Part shown: piece by piece, positions 22,494 to 33,965 of the stretch
How the letters are laid out: each line of letters starts with the position of its first letter
Numbering within the stretch: position 1 is the stretch's first letter
Assembly (NCBI RefSeq): GCF_014898815.1
Contig: NW_026515504.1
Span: forward strand, 186,001 to 250,000
Source: Panonychus citri
Taxonomy: Eukaryota > Arthropoda > Arachnida > Trombidiformes > Tetranychidae
Direction: 5' to 3'
Length of the DNA: 64,000 bases
Notes under the pieces: model-generated
What the model was told of the DNA's origin: nothing
Databases searched by the model: none
The model's input: only the letters and a program-made list of their open reading frames with translations
Program-made: the position numbers and the translations under genes

Positions 22494-23232
22494 TACAATT
22501 TTATATTTGCTGTTCTTTGAGAGCCTAAGATCCTCTGAATTTATTGTTCAATGAATGGATGAGAAAAATATAATTTTAGTATTGAATTTGCCTTTTATGT
22601 AGTAAGTTAGATTTAAATTGTTAAGTTTGAATATATTTTAAGTTTAAATTCTTTGTTTAAATATTAAGTTTAAATATTGAGTTTAAATATTGAGTTTAAA
22701 TCATTCGTTTGAATATAGATTTTGGCTTAACATTGATTTTACTTACTGAGGCGACGAAGATCACTTGAATTTTCCGAGGAAGCAGCCATCCTAACCACAC
22801 AGACTTTTAGGAGCACTTAAGGTGAGCACTTATAATTTATATTTTCACAGTTTAGACAATTTTTTTTTTCAGAATTTCACAGAATTTATAAAAAACTCAG
22901 GAGCTCATATTTACGTGACTTTTCCTTCCGTGACCGAATTTGTTTTTTTTCGAATCCGCTAGATGTCACCGCTTTAAGAGAAAAGTCAAACACGTCAACG
23001 GGAATTTGTTATTTGTCTGTTTCCATGGTTGAAGAAATTGGAAACAGAAGGAGAAAAGATAATCGGTGGATCGGCTTCTTAATTAAATGTTAATTAAATG
23101 TTAATTCCAATTGTTATTTAATCTTGTTAATTGTTCACAATCATAGGTGTTCACTGTGGTCTAATCTAATCGTAGTGTTTTTGTCTTAATTTTTATTAGA
23201 AATTGTGATATTTATAGTTAACTAATCAACAA
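22494..23232. other. Region between gag ORF and ZnT7, with candidate minus-strand first exon
   Basis: On the minus strand an ATG at 22788 begins 14 codons (MAASSENSSDLRRL) ending at a GTAAGT donor (22745). A CAG acceptor at about 22535 continues in phase into the gag frame. Between them lies an A/T array of GTTTAAATATT-like units (about 22620-22735). The rest is AT-rich and must contain the ZnT7 promoter. Confidence 0.45.
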
Positions 23233-25198
23233 ATGCTTCCTGTTTACAACCATGAAAAAGAATATAAGGTTTCCAAAGGATTCCGGTTAAAAGAGAAAAT
23301 AAATGGATGGTTAAGGTGAATTTTTTTAATTGTTCTTTTTAAATTTCTCTTATTAATTGATTGGTTTATTCTGTTAATTAATTTGCATTTTCTCTATTCC
23401 ATATTCTGTTCTTTATTCTCTCATCTCATCTTATATTCTATTCTCTTTTTTTATTTCCCTCTCAATATTTTTTCTATTCTCTTTTTTTAGATTAATATTT
23501 GCAGATAAGACGTCGCGTAATTTATTCCTCTTTCTGCTATTAAATGTATCATTCGCATTCGTTGAGTTATTTTATGGAATATTAACCAATAGGTATGTTA
23601 ATTTGATTTAATCGAGTTGATTGAGGGGAAAAAAAGACTTGTCAATTTATCCTTTCAGAATCAAAAGGTTGGTCATTTTCTTGAGACTGTCAAACCAAAA
23701 CATATGATAGAATCTCTATTGCTATAGATTTAAGACTCACAGACTAAATTAAGTATATTAGTCACTAGATTTACTATTTTTTTTTGACAGATTTAGGTTA
23801 TACAACAATGTAAAATTGTGACCAATACTCATAAGATTATATTCTACAATAATTAAAACAACTTTTAATCACTATTACAACTTAGCTGAGATATGGTTTA
23901 ATTGACAAGTTTGATTTTCTGGTCTGGGTTCTTACACATGTTATATACTCTTAATTGTTGTTTTAATTTGTTTTTATATATTTACAGTCTTGGCTTAATA
24001 TCAGACTCTTTTCATATGTTTTTTGACTGTACAGCACTGGTTGCTGGTCTAGCTGCTTCTGTTATAACAAAATGGAGACCTAATGAAAGATTTTCTTATG
24101 GGTATGCTGAGAGTTATCATCATTAATTATAATGAGCAAGATGTATTTCCAATTGGATCTACGTGTATCTTGATTGTTCACTTTGGATATTAATTTAATT
24201 CTTTCTGTTTTTCTATTTCTCTAGCTATGTTCGAGCCGAAGTATTAGCTGGTTTTGTGAATGGTCTTTTCTTACTATTTATTGCCTTTTTCATCCTTTCT
24301 GAGGCCGTTGAAAGAGCATTCGAACCACCTGAAGTTAAACATGATAGATTATTTATTGTTTCCGTTTTGGGTTTTATTGTAAATTTGGTTGGTATCTTTG
24401 CTTTCCAACATGGTGGTCAGATGCATGGGCATTCACATGGTCATGGACATTCTCATGGTCACGGGCATTCACATGGACCTACATCGGTAACCAGTGTCCA
24501 AAATAACCATAATCATTCACACAACAATTCAAATCCTCTTCTTTCATCACATTCCCACAATAACCATAGTCATGACCATAATCATAGTCATGATCATCAC
24601 GATGAACCATTAATACAATCTGAAGAGGGACCCAAAAGTCAAATAATGCAAGGTGTATTTCTACACATTTTAGCTGATACATTGGGAAGTGTCGGTGTGA
24701 TCATCTCAGCGATATTAATGAGTCAATTTGGTTGGATGATTGCTGATCCAATTTGTTCAATGTTCATCGCTACACTTGTTGCTATTTCAGTTCTTCCACT
24801 TCTCCGTGATTCTATTGGTATTCTCATGCAACGTACACCTAGAGAATTGGAAGCATTATTACCGCCTTGTTATCAGAGGGTAAAAAAATAATTGTTATAC
24901 TTATCTTTCGTATCCAAAGCCAATCAAACTTAATTACTAATCTACTTTCTCTCTCTCTCTCTCTCTTACCTTTGTTTATTTTGTTTCCTTGGTGCTCTAG
25001 ATAATGCAAATAGATGAGGTTTATAATGTTCATCAACCACACTTTTGGACACTTTGTACAAATGAATATGTTGGTAATTTGAAGGTCGAAGTATCCAACA
25101 ACGCGGATCCCAAATACATCTTAAGTCATGTTGAAAGTATCTTCAAACAAATAGGAGTTAAACAAATTTATGTTCAAATTGATTACGCTCATGTTTGA
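23233..25198 (+). CDS. SLC30A7: Zinc transporter 7 (SLC30A7/ZnT7)
   Basis: Seen: exons 23233-23315, 23491-23592, 23988-24101, 24225-24879 and 25001-25198, 383 residues in continuous phase (human 376). N-terminus MLPVYNHEKEYK, then six-helix CDF core: metal site GLISDSFHMFFD in TM2 (residues about 63-74) and HILADTLGS in TM5 (about 247). A His-rich loop (GHSHGHGHSHGHGH and HNHSH repeats, about 165-225) lies between TM4 and TM5. C-terminal cytoplasmic domain has PHFWTLC and YVQIDYAHV. Known: ZnT7 loads zinc into the early secretory pathway/Golgi in exchange for protons. All metal-binding His/Asp pairs are present. Divergent from the adjacent retroelement. Confidence 0.97.
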
Positions 25199-26343
25199 CC
25201 AGAACGAGAAGTTAAATTGGTCATTAAAAGCTGATTTTATTACATTTTACACCAAAATTCGGAGCCATGAACAAAGCTTTCAATTGTGAACTTTTTTTTT
25301 ACCAACATAAACTTGAATATTTTTCTATTTTCACTCAATCTCGAGGAACAATATAATAACATATATATTGGCCATTCAGAAAGACCATTAATTTTGAAAG
25401 ATAGACTATTATATAACATGGATCAGCTCATTATCATGAACCCCTGGTTTCGAGTGGATTTAATATAAAATAATTTGGTTCAATGATTTACTTTTTTTTT
25501 GTTTCCTACTTAAAACTAAATCATTGACTCGCGTGGGATGATGATGACGATATCAAGATACTTTTCCAACTTACGGATGAACAGTTTTACAATAGTAATT
25601 AATTACCGAAAAGAATTTCAAAATGGAAACAATCAATTATCGAGATTAATGGAAAAGGACTCAAGTTGCAAAATTAAAAACAAAAAGAAAACACTGATTG
25701 TTTATTTCCAAAAGGATCCATTGTCACGAGCGCGTTAAATAGCTATGATACTATAATTATCAAGATGATGAGTATTAATGTTAATTGCTAATCAAAGATG
25801 AGAAAAAAAGTTTCATTGTCAAGCAAAAAAAAAGAGCGAGAGTGAGAGTGAGAGCGAGAAATATTTAGTATTTAGCATTTAACTTTTATTATCACAATTG
25901 ATTAAAGTTAATTGTTTTTAAACTGGTCTTAGTTTGTTCTGATCACTTATCTTCAAGTATTGATCATGATTAAGATCTTAATTTGATCCTCTTGGTCTTT
26001 AATTGTAAATACTCTCAATGTCATGATCTAATTGACGATATATCTTGATGGATCACCTAAGTTTCAATTGTGACAATTTAGGTAAATTTTGGAGATGAAA
26101 AGCTTTTTTATTGAGAACAATTTAGTTTGTTTTTTGTTAATATACATTTTTCTTTATACAAATGATTAGAATTGAACAACGATTAGAATATAAGCTTTTT
26201 TTTTGTACTTTGTAAATTGTAATTAGAGAAAAATTGGAAAAGATAATGAAAATGATTTAAGGTGATTTAATCTGGACAACAATCAGAGGGAAATAATCAA
26301 GTTGATTCACTGGATGAAAAAGAAAAAAAAATAGAAAAATAAA
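25199..26343. other. Convergent 3' flanks, no gene
   Basis: AT-rich 3' UTR/intergenic DNA between ZnT7 and a convergent gene. Short open frames (25286-25738) have no coding character. Confidence 0.6.
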
Positions 26344-27348
26344 TCAATCATCTAATTCAGATTCATCATCACTCGTCGTTGATTCATTTTGATTCTGTTG
26401 ATTTGCATCTTCAAGCATTTGGAAAATATCTTTACCGTATGATGGTTGAAGTGGAGGTCGACATGGTGGTGGTGGTGGTGATGATGATGTCAGGGTGGGT
26501 TTAGAGCATGATGAAGGTGGAGAGGGTGGAGAGGGTGTTGGCATTGGCTGTGGAGGTGGAGGTGGGGATTGGCTGGGTGAAGAAGCGGAAGAAACCTCAT
26601 CAACTTTGTGAACTTCCGGTGGTTGAGGTTGAGGTTGATTTTGGTGTTGTTCTGGTGATGTAGATGCTATTGATGGGGACAACATGGATGCTGGAAAAGG
26701 TGAAGATGATGATAGAATTGATTCTTGTGGTGGTTCCGTTCTGAAGGAGTCGAGGTGGAAATTGTTGAAATTTTGATCATCATTTTCAGGCACATAATTG
26801 AGATTGTTGATTATTTCACTGAGAATATCCAAATCTTTTGTTGTCCTTGGATCGGTTGTTGTTTGGTCAACTTGAGTTGATTCATTTATCAGGTATTGGA
26901 ATTGTTGTTGTTGCTGTTGTTGTTGTTGTTGGTCAAACTTGTTTGGATCGAAATCCTCTGAATCCAAAATAAAATTAAGTTCATCAATATTGGTAAGTAA
27001 ACAGTCGATAAGTAAATTATCATCAATACCTGCTACATCTAAATCATCCAATACTAATGGCGGGTGAGTAAGTTTACTGTTATTTTGTTTACTTTGATTT
27101 TCCGTTAAATTATTTGTTGGACAATGAATCATATCAATTGATGACACTGCAGATTCAATCTCGTCATCATCGTCAATCTTTGGTGGTCGCCGTCGTCGTC
27201 GTTTAGAAAAATCTACTGGCAATTTATTCACAGTTATCCATCCATTTGCTTTTACACGTTTTCGACGTTGTTTAGATCGCTTTTCATACTTTTCCAAAAG
27301 TTCGGCTCTTCGAAGTTCATATTTACTTTCAAGTATTTTATCCATCAC
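26344..27348 (-). CDS. Basic N-terminus, poly-Gln and Pro-rich protein, unknown
   Basis: Seen: one uninterrupted exon of 334 residues. Residues 1-60 are highly basic and helical (ELLEKYEKRSKQRRKRVKAN, then GWITVNK, then FSKRRRRRPPK), resembling a nuclear localisation or RNA/DNA-binding region. The rest is acidic patches, a run of nine Gln (about 142-150), and a long Pro/Ser/Thr-rich region with an acidic end. Not recognised. A nuclear or nucleolar regulatory role is inference from composition only. It is head-to-head with MIC13 copy 2, ATGs 377 bp apart, so they probably share a bidirectional promoter. ATG at 27348 or 27345 both possible. Confidence 0.7.
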   Translation of the reverse strand: MMDKILESKYELRRAELLEKYEKRSKQRRKRVKANGWITVNKLPVDFSKRRRRRPPKIDDDDEIESAVSSIDMIHCPTNNLTENQSKQNNSKLTHPPLVLDDLDVAGIDDNLLIDCLLTNIDELNFILDSEDFDPNKFDQQQQQQQQQQFQYLINESTQVDQTTTDPRTTKDLDILSEIINNLNYVPENDDQNFNNFHLDSFRTEPPQESILSSSSPFPASMLSPSIASTSPEQHQNQPQPQPPEVHKVDEVSSASSPSQSPPPPPQPMPTPSPPSPPSSCSKPTLTSSSPPPPPCRPPLQPSYGKDIFQMLEDANQQNQNESTTSDDESELDD

Positions 27349-27725
27349 AGTTTAAGAAACAAAACAAAATAGGAAAACAATAATAAAGATGAACAATTAA
27401 ATCAACATGCAAATGTAAATAAACTCATTAAAAAATCACAACAATTAATTACATTAATTATTTAGAATAAAAAAAAGAAGCGGCTAAGTAAAGCGATTAA
27501 GAGTAAATGAGCTCGAGTCGAGTATCGAAAACGTGACGCAATAGAAGAGAAAACTCCCTCTGGTGGAAAAGAATTTAACCCAAACGAATGTGGTGCCATC
27601 TGAGTTTTCTAATTTGTACCAATTCAATTTTCTTTTGGAAGAAAACAAAAATGAGAAAATAATTTTCTTTAACTAATTGTATTTAATTTAATTAAACGCG
27701 TTTGTTTTGTGAATTACAATTTAAA
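27349..27725. promoter_or_regulatory. Likely bidirectional promoter region
   Basis: The 377 bp between two divergent start codons. It contains a locally GC-richer stretch (about 27480-27600, with CTCGAGTCGAGT and ACGTGACGC) inside AT-rich DNA. No TATA element was identified with confidence. Confidence 0.5.
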
Positions 27726-28348
27726 ATGGGCTTGATTAGGACCACAATCAAGTGAGTTGAAATGTTTTAATTTATTTTTGTTAATCTGTTGAACTTTATG
27801 ATCGTTTTTGTTGTTTGATTTGAATGTCACCTCGTCTTGTTTACTTTTGTAATTGTTGCTGTTTTTGATCTTGATTAATTAATTGATTTCTTTTTTTTTT
27901 CGTTTTTTTTTGTCTTTTATTAATTATCTCTCTTATGGTATAGATATGGTATTCCAATTGGATTTGTTTATTGGACAATAGAATCTGGTGAATGGAAACC
28001 TATGGGAGATTCTGAAGATTTGAAAAAGACTAGATTATTATACAAAGAATATGATTCAGTTAAAGGAAAGATTGAACCTTATGTGAAACCTTATTTACCT
28101 GAGAAGATTAATATCCCTTTGAATTGGAGTGATTTAATTGATAATTATAATGGGATAGTTAAAAAGACAATTTTATCAATGTCAAAGTTTGATTTAGTTG
28201 ATAGTGTGAAAAAATTGTCATTCAAATTGGAGTCAAGTATAAGTGAAGGTTCATCAACAACAACAACAGAATCTAAAATTGTATCCGAAAGTAAATCTTA
28301 ATCAATTAATCAACAAAAATAATTAGATGATTGTAAATTAGATTCGTT
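27721..28348 (+). repeat. Inverted segmental duplication, copy 2 (MIC13-like)
   Basis: Partner of 15957-16594, opposite orientation, about 11 kb apart. Intron retained, so copied at DNA level rather than via mRNA. Confidence 0.93.
27726..28301 (+). CDS. MIC13: MICOS subunit MIC13/QIL1-like, copy 2
   Basis: Seen: exon 1 27726-27751 and exon 2 27944-28301, 127 residues, same domain order as copy 1: hydrophobic GIPIGFVYWT, GEWKPMGDSEDL, the KIEPYVKPYLPEKI box and a basic helix. Relative to copy 1 there are silent changes in exon 1 and small changes in the tail (LSFKLESS versus LSSKLETS; shorter Ser/Thr run). Because it keeps a divergent neighbour and an independent 5' region, this may be the ancestral locus (inference). 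Function as for QIL1: cristae-junction assembly in the inner mitochondrial membrane. Convergent with DAD1. Confidence 0.74.
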
Positions 28349-28613
28349 ATATTGTATCGTGATTGTAAACCTAATCAGTGAATCATTTTATCTAATTACG
28401 TTGACATTATTGTAATTTGATTCATCAATAGCTCATTAACCCCATCATAGCTTGTGACCAATTTTTCCTGATTTTTAACAAACTGTCACAAAATTGATTG
28501 TAAACAAAAGGCCAATTATAATATTATAGTAAAATTTAATTTAGACTTTTCTTTTTTACATGTGTGAAAATCATACCATGTTGACAAGATTGATATTAAA
28601 GGTAAAATCTAAA
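28302..28613. other. Convergent 3' flanks (MIC13 copy 2 / DAD1)
   Basis: AT-rich; the duplication ends near 28348. Nothing else seen. Confidence 0.6.
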
Positions 28614-28952
28614 TTAACCGATGAAGTTGATTACCACCAAGTGTAAAACAATCTGGGCAAAGATGAAATCAGCGAAAGCCCGTTCATTAGAGACATCACC
28701 AAAATCGTGTTTATTTGCAGGATTAACTTGAAGCCGAAGGCTAACACCAAGAACAAATGAAGCTATTGATGAGATGAATCCAGAAAGGAAAGAATTAAAT
28801 GGAAAAGTACCAACAATTAAACAATAGACAAATTGAATTACACCGGTGAGAAAAATATAAAATAAATAAGCATCGATAATCTTAAGCTTCTGTGGTGTTG
28901 TTGATTTATATTCTTGGTAAAAATTGGACATCACTTGAACGAGTTTAGCCAT
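28614..28952 (-). CDS. DAD1: Oligosaccharyltransferase subunit DAD1
   Basis: Seen: single exon of 112 residues (human 113). Begins MAKLVQVMSNFYQEYKS, with TPQKLKIIDAYL, then three hydrophobic segments (IFLTGVIQFVYCLIVGTFPF, FISSIASFVLGVSLRLQ, FAQIVLHLVVINF), and the conserved NPANKHDFGDVSNERAFADF before the last helix. Known: DAD1/OST2 is a small ER membrane subunit required for stability of the N-glycosylation complex. Length and all landmarks intact. Confidence 0.98.
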   Translation of the reverse strand: MAKLVQVMSNFYQEYKSTTPQKLKIIDAYLFYIFLTGVIQFVYCLIVGTFPFNSFLSGFISSIASFVLGVSLRLQVNPANKHDFGDVSNERAFADFIFAQIVLHLVVINFIG

Positions 28953-29648
28953 TGTTCTTAAATAGAATAGATAATTAAGTATAGAAGATGATTAATCGGT
29001 TGACAATTAATGAGAAATTGAAACAATTAAAAGAGAAAAACAAAACCGAGACAAAAATATGAAAGAGAAAAAAGAAAGAGAAAAAGAAAGACTCAAGGCA
29101 ACGTCATCTTTGTGTCGATTTCGTTGTCATGGTGATGAGAAAGCGCGATTTTGAAAAATGAAAGAAAATTTAATTTTTTTTCATCTTTCCAATTCGCAAC
29201 TAATTGTTATACGAATTTAGAATAATTGTCTCGAAAAATTTTCTTACAAGTAAACATCCCTTTATGTTTGTAGAAAAGAAAATTTGATTATCCCTTGGAA
29301 TTCTCATGACAAGAGCCAGTAAATTGTTAACAATTAGCGAGAAACGTCATATGCTGACTTGAACTTTTTTCCAATGTTATTGTTCAAGGTTTATCCATAG
29401 AAATCAACTGATCATTATTAACACCAGTGTGGATAATAAATGTGTTAAAATTGTTGTAAAGAAAACAATTTAATCTAATCACAAATCAAGATCATGGTGT
29501 TAATTTAAAACAATGAACATGGAAAAGTAGTAATGAAACAAAAGGAGTTAAATCAGCTAATTTTTTTTACTTTTATTCTGATTTGAGGGAAAAAAACATC
29601 ACAAAGATGAAGAAGAGAAAATTATTAACAATCAAATTAACGGTACTT

Positions 29649-29679
<31 letters not shown>

Positions 29680-31389
29680 ATTCCATGTATTCCAAAGCAT
29701 CATTAGTATTCGTTGCCCTTGCAAAAGTAACATCTCAAGGTAGACTAATTCATCATTAGGTAGGTAGAAATAAAGAAAGATGAATGATATTGATCATGAT
29801 GATAATCCAAATATATTGTAAATTCAATTCGGTTAAAAGTCAATGGAAAAATATAGTAAATAAAAGCTGATTAAATATACGAAGAAAAAATTGACTAAAT
29901 TAAAGTTTAGAAAGAGGAAAACGGAAAAGAAAAACAAATAAGTCGATCAACAATTAACTAAATCACAACTTTTTCCCTCTTTAAAGTTAATCATCTATTC
30001 ACCTTTACCTAAATTATCATAACCTTAATTAGGTTACCAAATAATCAACAAACAAAAAGAGGTAATCAGATCTTCCCCATTCACAATTGAACCATTGAAA
30101 AATTAGAATAATTAATTACACAGATTTTAATAATTTCAATTCATCTTCTACAATTGAAACAACCATTTGTGACCCAGAATAATTAAAAACAGATTAAACC
30201 AGTTAATTAAACACAAAGAGAGAGATAATCAAATTGAAATAGTTAATTTTAGAAATGAGAAAATGTATCAACAAGAATAAGTTTTGCTAGAAAAGATTTG
30301 ATTGATTAAAGTTAACCATAGTTTCTTAATCATCGAAATCATCATAATTATCACTTTTATCTTCATCATCATCATCTCCCTAATAGAATAATTTAATTCT
30401 CCTTTTGTCTTTCTAATCTTCTCCCATTCTCTCTCCATTCATTATTCAACCTTCTCCCAATCAACATCATCATCATCTCTCTCTCTCTCTCTCGATACAC
30501 AATCAATTCCAATGTCTTCCTGTGGATTTAATTTTAATTAACGAATATTTATCTTGATTGTGATCGCATTTCTTTGTGTACGATTTTTAATTGTGTTTAT
30601 TTTGTTTTTCTATCAATATTATCGTAATTATATTACTATTATTGTTTAATTTCGGTTCACCGTGAAATCCAATGAAACGAGATTTCAAGTTTTTCTTAAT
30701 CATTTTATTCAAAGAAATTAAATAGACATCATCACCTTTTGTCATCATAACACAATTTAAATCACAATCATCATCATCATCTTCAGTATTATTATTATTT
30801 TCCAATATGAAAGTTTAATTGTTTCTATTGTTTTCTATGATTTTCTTTGTTGTTTTTTCTTTAGAACAAAAAATTTCTCTTGTTCTTTTCCATAGCTATA
30901 TTAGCCTACTAAATTATTGATTGTTGAACAAGTTGAAACTAAATTGATCATCAACAACTTTTATAACATGACAATTAACTGGACAATTGTGATTCTTAAT
31001 TACTAATCAAAATACTAATCATAATTACAAGGTCTCTCTCTCTCTCTCTCTTTCATGGTAAACATGCAAACCAACAAGTGACCCAATATCCCAATACCTT
31101 TGTGTTGATCTTGAGTAAAGTAACAAGATCCTTGAGTAGACATTTATTGTCTCGAGAAGTTAGTGAAAAGAAGTAAAAAAAACCATCAAAATTAAGGAAC
31201 AATCAATGAAATTGTGTAAACAAACATCATGTTCGTGGCAAAATTAACTTAAGTGATCAAGAATTGACTGGAAAATCAGTAATTTAGTTAAGAAAAGTTA
31301 ATCAATTCTTTTGTTTCCATTTTCATCTTAATGAGAGAAATCACCATAAATTTTACTTAACATAATCATAATCTGATAATTTGTTAATC
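28953..31389. other. Long intergenic region with CT microsatellites
   Basis: Divergent spacer between DAD1 and SLC41-like. (CT)n at 29648-29674, about 30478-30492 and 31032-31051. Open frames on either strand around 29680-29760, and a minus-strand frame 30587-30805 beginning with Asn/Asp runs, are too short or low-complexity to support a gene. Confidence 0.55.
29648..29674 (+). repeat. (CT)n microsatellite
   Basis: About 13 CT units in intergenic DNA. Confidence 0.9.
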
Positions 31390-33900
31390 ATGGATAATCA
31401 AGGAAAAGATAATCCATCATTCATCAGATCATCTGAAGATTTGACTGAATCAACCAATCATTCAGATGATAATCAACAACAACAACAACGAAATTTTCAT
31501 AATCAAAGTTTACATTCTCATCAACAAAGTGGCTTAATTACAAATAATTCATCAACTAATGATCATTATCATGTTCAAACTATCGTTATACCTGACGAAA
31601 TTAATCAACAATCAGTTAATTATCCCGATGAAAAGACAAATGGTCAAGTGATTGTTAAAATCCCTCATGATAATTGTGATGACCAGAACAACAACAATAA
31701 TGAAAATAAAAGTGTTAAAACCAAATCAACGAAACCTATTGATTTACCAATTGTACCAAGACCCGAAATGGTCAATTCGAGTAAGCCCTCTCGAAAAGGT
31801 TCTAATGTCAACTGGGGGTCCGTTTATACGGTCCCAATATTCGCGAAAAGTTTTCGAACTTCATCTTTCGAATCAGTTAATACTGCCAGAGATGTTGAGA
31901 TGACCGGTCATCGACGAAGAGCATCCGGTTCACCAGAGCATCAACAAGAAGTTGCGACATTTGAACCAATAAGAGGTTCGATTACCGATACAGCCTCACC
32001 AGAGATCGGTGGTAGTGGCGGTGGTGGTGGTGGACGGAAAAATTCAACCGTTAGGTCAATTTTATTCGGGGATCCAATGAGCCGACGATTCTCTCAAGAT
32101 TTATTGAAAATGTATGGACCAGAGGGATTAGGATTAAGTGAAGATGGATCATCGGAGGAGGAAAGTGAAACAACTAAGGTTATTTTTTTTCAAGTTTTTA
32201 TCCCTTTTTTAATCGCCGGCTTTGGTAATGTTGGTGCTGGACTGATCCTCGATTATGTTCAAACCTGGTTAGTATTTAAATCGGTTGGTGGATTATTTGT
32301 CCTGGTCGCTTCTTTCCTTGGGTTTAAAGGAAACCTTGAAATGACCCTTGCAGCCCGTTTATCAACCCAGGCCAATATGGGTCGAATGGACTTGGTTGGT
32401 GAACAATTGAAAGTCGCCACGGGTAATATCGCTCTTATCCAGTGTCAAGCGGTTGCGGTTGCGTTTCTTGCTTCCGCAATCGCCATTGGGTCAACGTCCA
32501 TTCAAACGATGACTTTTGACCTGAACAAAAGTTTAATTCTGATCTCTACTTCACTGGTCACTGCCTCGGTAACCGGGTTATTTTTAGCTATTATAATGGT
32601 CTCGGTTGTGGTCATCTCGAGAAAGGCCAATGTAAATCCAGATAATGTTTCCACCCTGATTGCCGCTTTTCTCGGTGATTTGACCGCAGTTTGTTTAATT
32701 GCGGGTTCAGCTTACGCTTTTCATGCCTATTTCTCAATTGAATTGACCTGTGGTGTTATCGTTTTTTTCATCGTCACCCAGCCGATTTGCATTTGGATCG
32801 CCTATTCAAATGAATACACAAGAACCATCATTGGTCAAGGTTGGACTTCCATTATTCTTGCTATGGTCATCTCATCTTTGGGTGGTTTCATTTTCGATTA
32901 TGGTGTAGATCATTTTAAAACAATCGCTCTTTTCCAGCCAATAATTAACGGTGTCGGCGCTAATTTAGTGGCCGTTCAAGCATCTCGAATATCAACTTTC
33001 TTCCATAGACGAAGTATTCTTGGTGAATTTCCAACCACCGAAGATGGAGAGAAAATGAAAATCTGTTCACCTCCTCATCGAGCATTTTTCGGATCAGGTA
33101 AGCAATTAATTAACTAATTCAATCAGTAAATTGTGAGTTTTCATCATGATTAACAATCGTTAAATATAAATGATTAGTTATTAGTCACTTTCACATTTTC
33201 ACATGAAAAATAATTTCTTATTTTCATCTATTACTATTGATAATATTTAACAGAAATTGATTCTCATCATGATTTCCTTGATTTCATGACAATTGAACAA
33301 TTACTAAATAGTTACACTAATAAAAAAAATCTCAACAATTTACTAATTACTAATTCATAACAATATATTATCAAGTTAGTTATAATTTAACAATCATCAT
33401 AATCTAATTGTTGGAACAAGGTTACAAATGAGATTATGAGATTTGTCCACTTTCTTAATCATTGAAGATTAAAAAATTAAATCAATTCTCTGACCTTTAA
33501 TCACCACTCACAGAATATCATTAATCTTTGTAAACAATTAAACATTGAGAAATAATCAACTTGATACAATTTGAATCTTTATTGTCACTTGAAAAGATAT
33601 GGAAAATGAAGATTAATTAATAACAAGTCCAAACTAATCAACTAAAAATTATAATTCCTGCAAACCAATTGATTGTTATACAATTTAGAAACTGATTGTG
33701 AGAATAATCAAATCAAATCAATCTAATCAATCAACAAATTTCAAATGATATCTGATTAACCTAAAAAAACTAACAACCTGATTCAATGTCATTACTTATT
33801 TTTTATTCAATTAACATTGACAATCAAATTAATATTTACTTTTACTCTTTTCAAATATTTACAATACAATTAATGAATTTACTCATTTTTTAATTGTGAA

Positions 33901-33965
<65 letters not shown>

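Larger units (their letters stand above)
16920..22500 (-). mobile_element. Non-LTR retrotransposon (APE-endonuclease type, Jockey/R1-like)
   Basis: Four long frames in order on the minus strand: gag-like with CCHC knuckles (22493-21408), a second zinc-knuckle protein (20837-20049), APE-type endonuclease (20077-19196) and reverse transcriptase (to 16995). No RNase H or LTRs seen. Known catalytic residues of endonuclease and RT are present and no frame has an internal stop, which argues for a young copy. It lies between ZnT7 (upstream, divergent) and MIC13 copy 1 (downstream). The clade assignment is inference from the EN-RT order and gag style. Ends are approximate. Confidence 0.9.

Noticed and set aside
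29680..29760. Possible short exon next to the CT repeat
   Set aside because: Frames are open on both strands, but no partner exon or recognised motif supports either one.
30587..30805. Minus-strand Asn/Asp-rich 72-codon frame
   Set aside because: Low complexity at the start, no homology signal and no splice partners.
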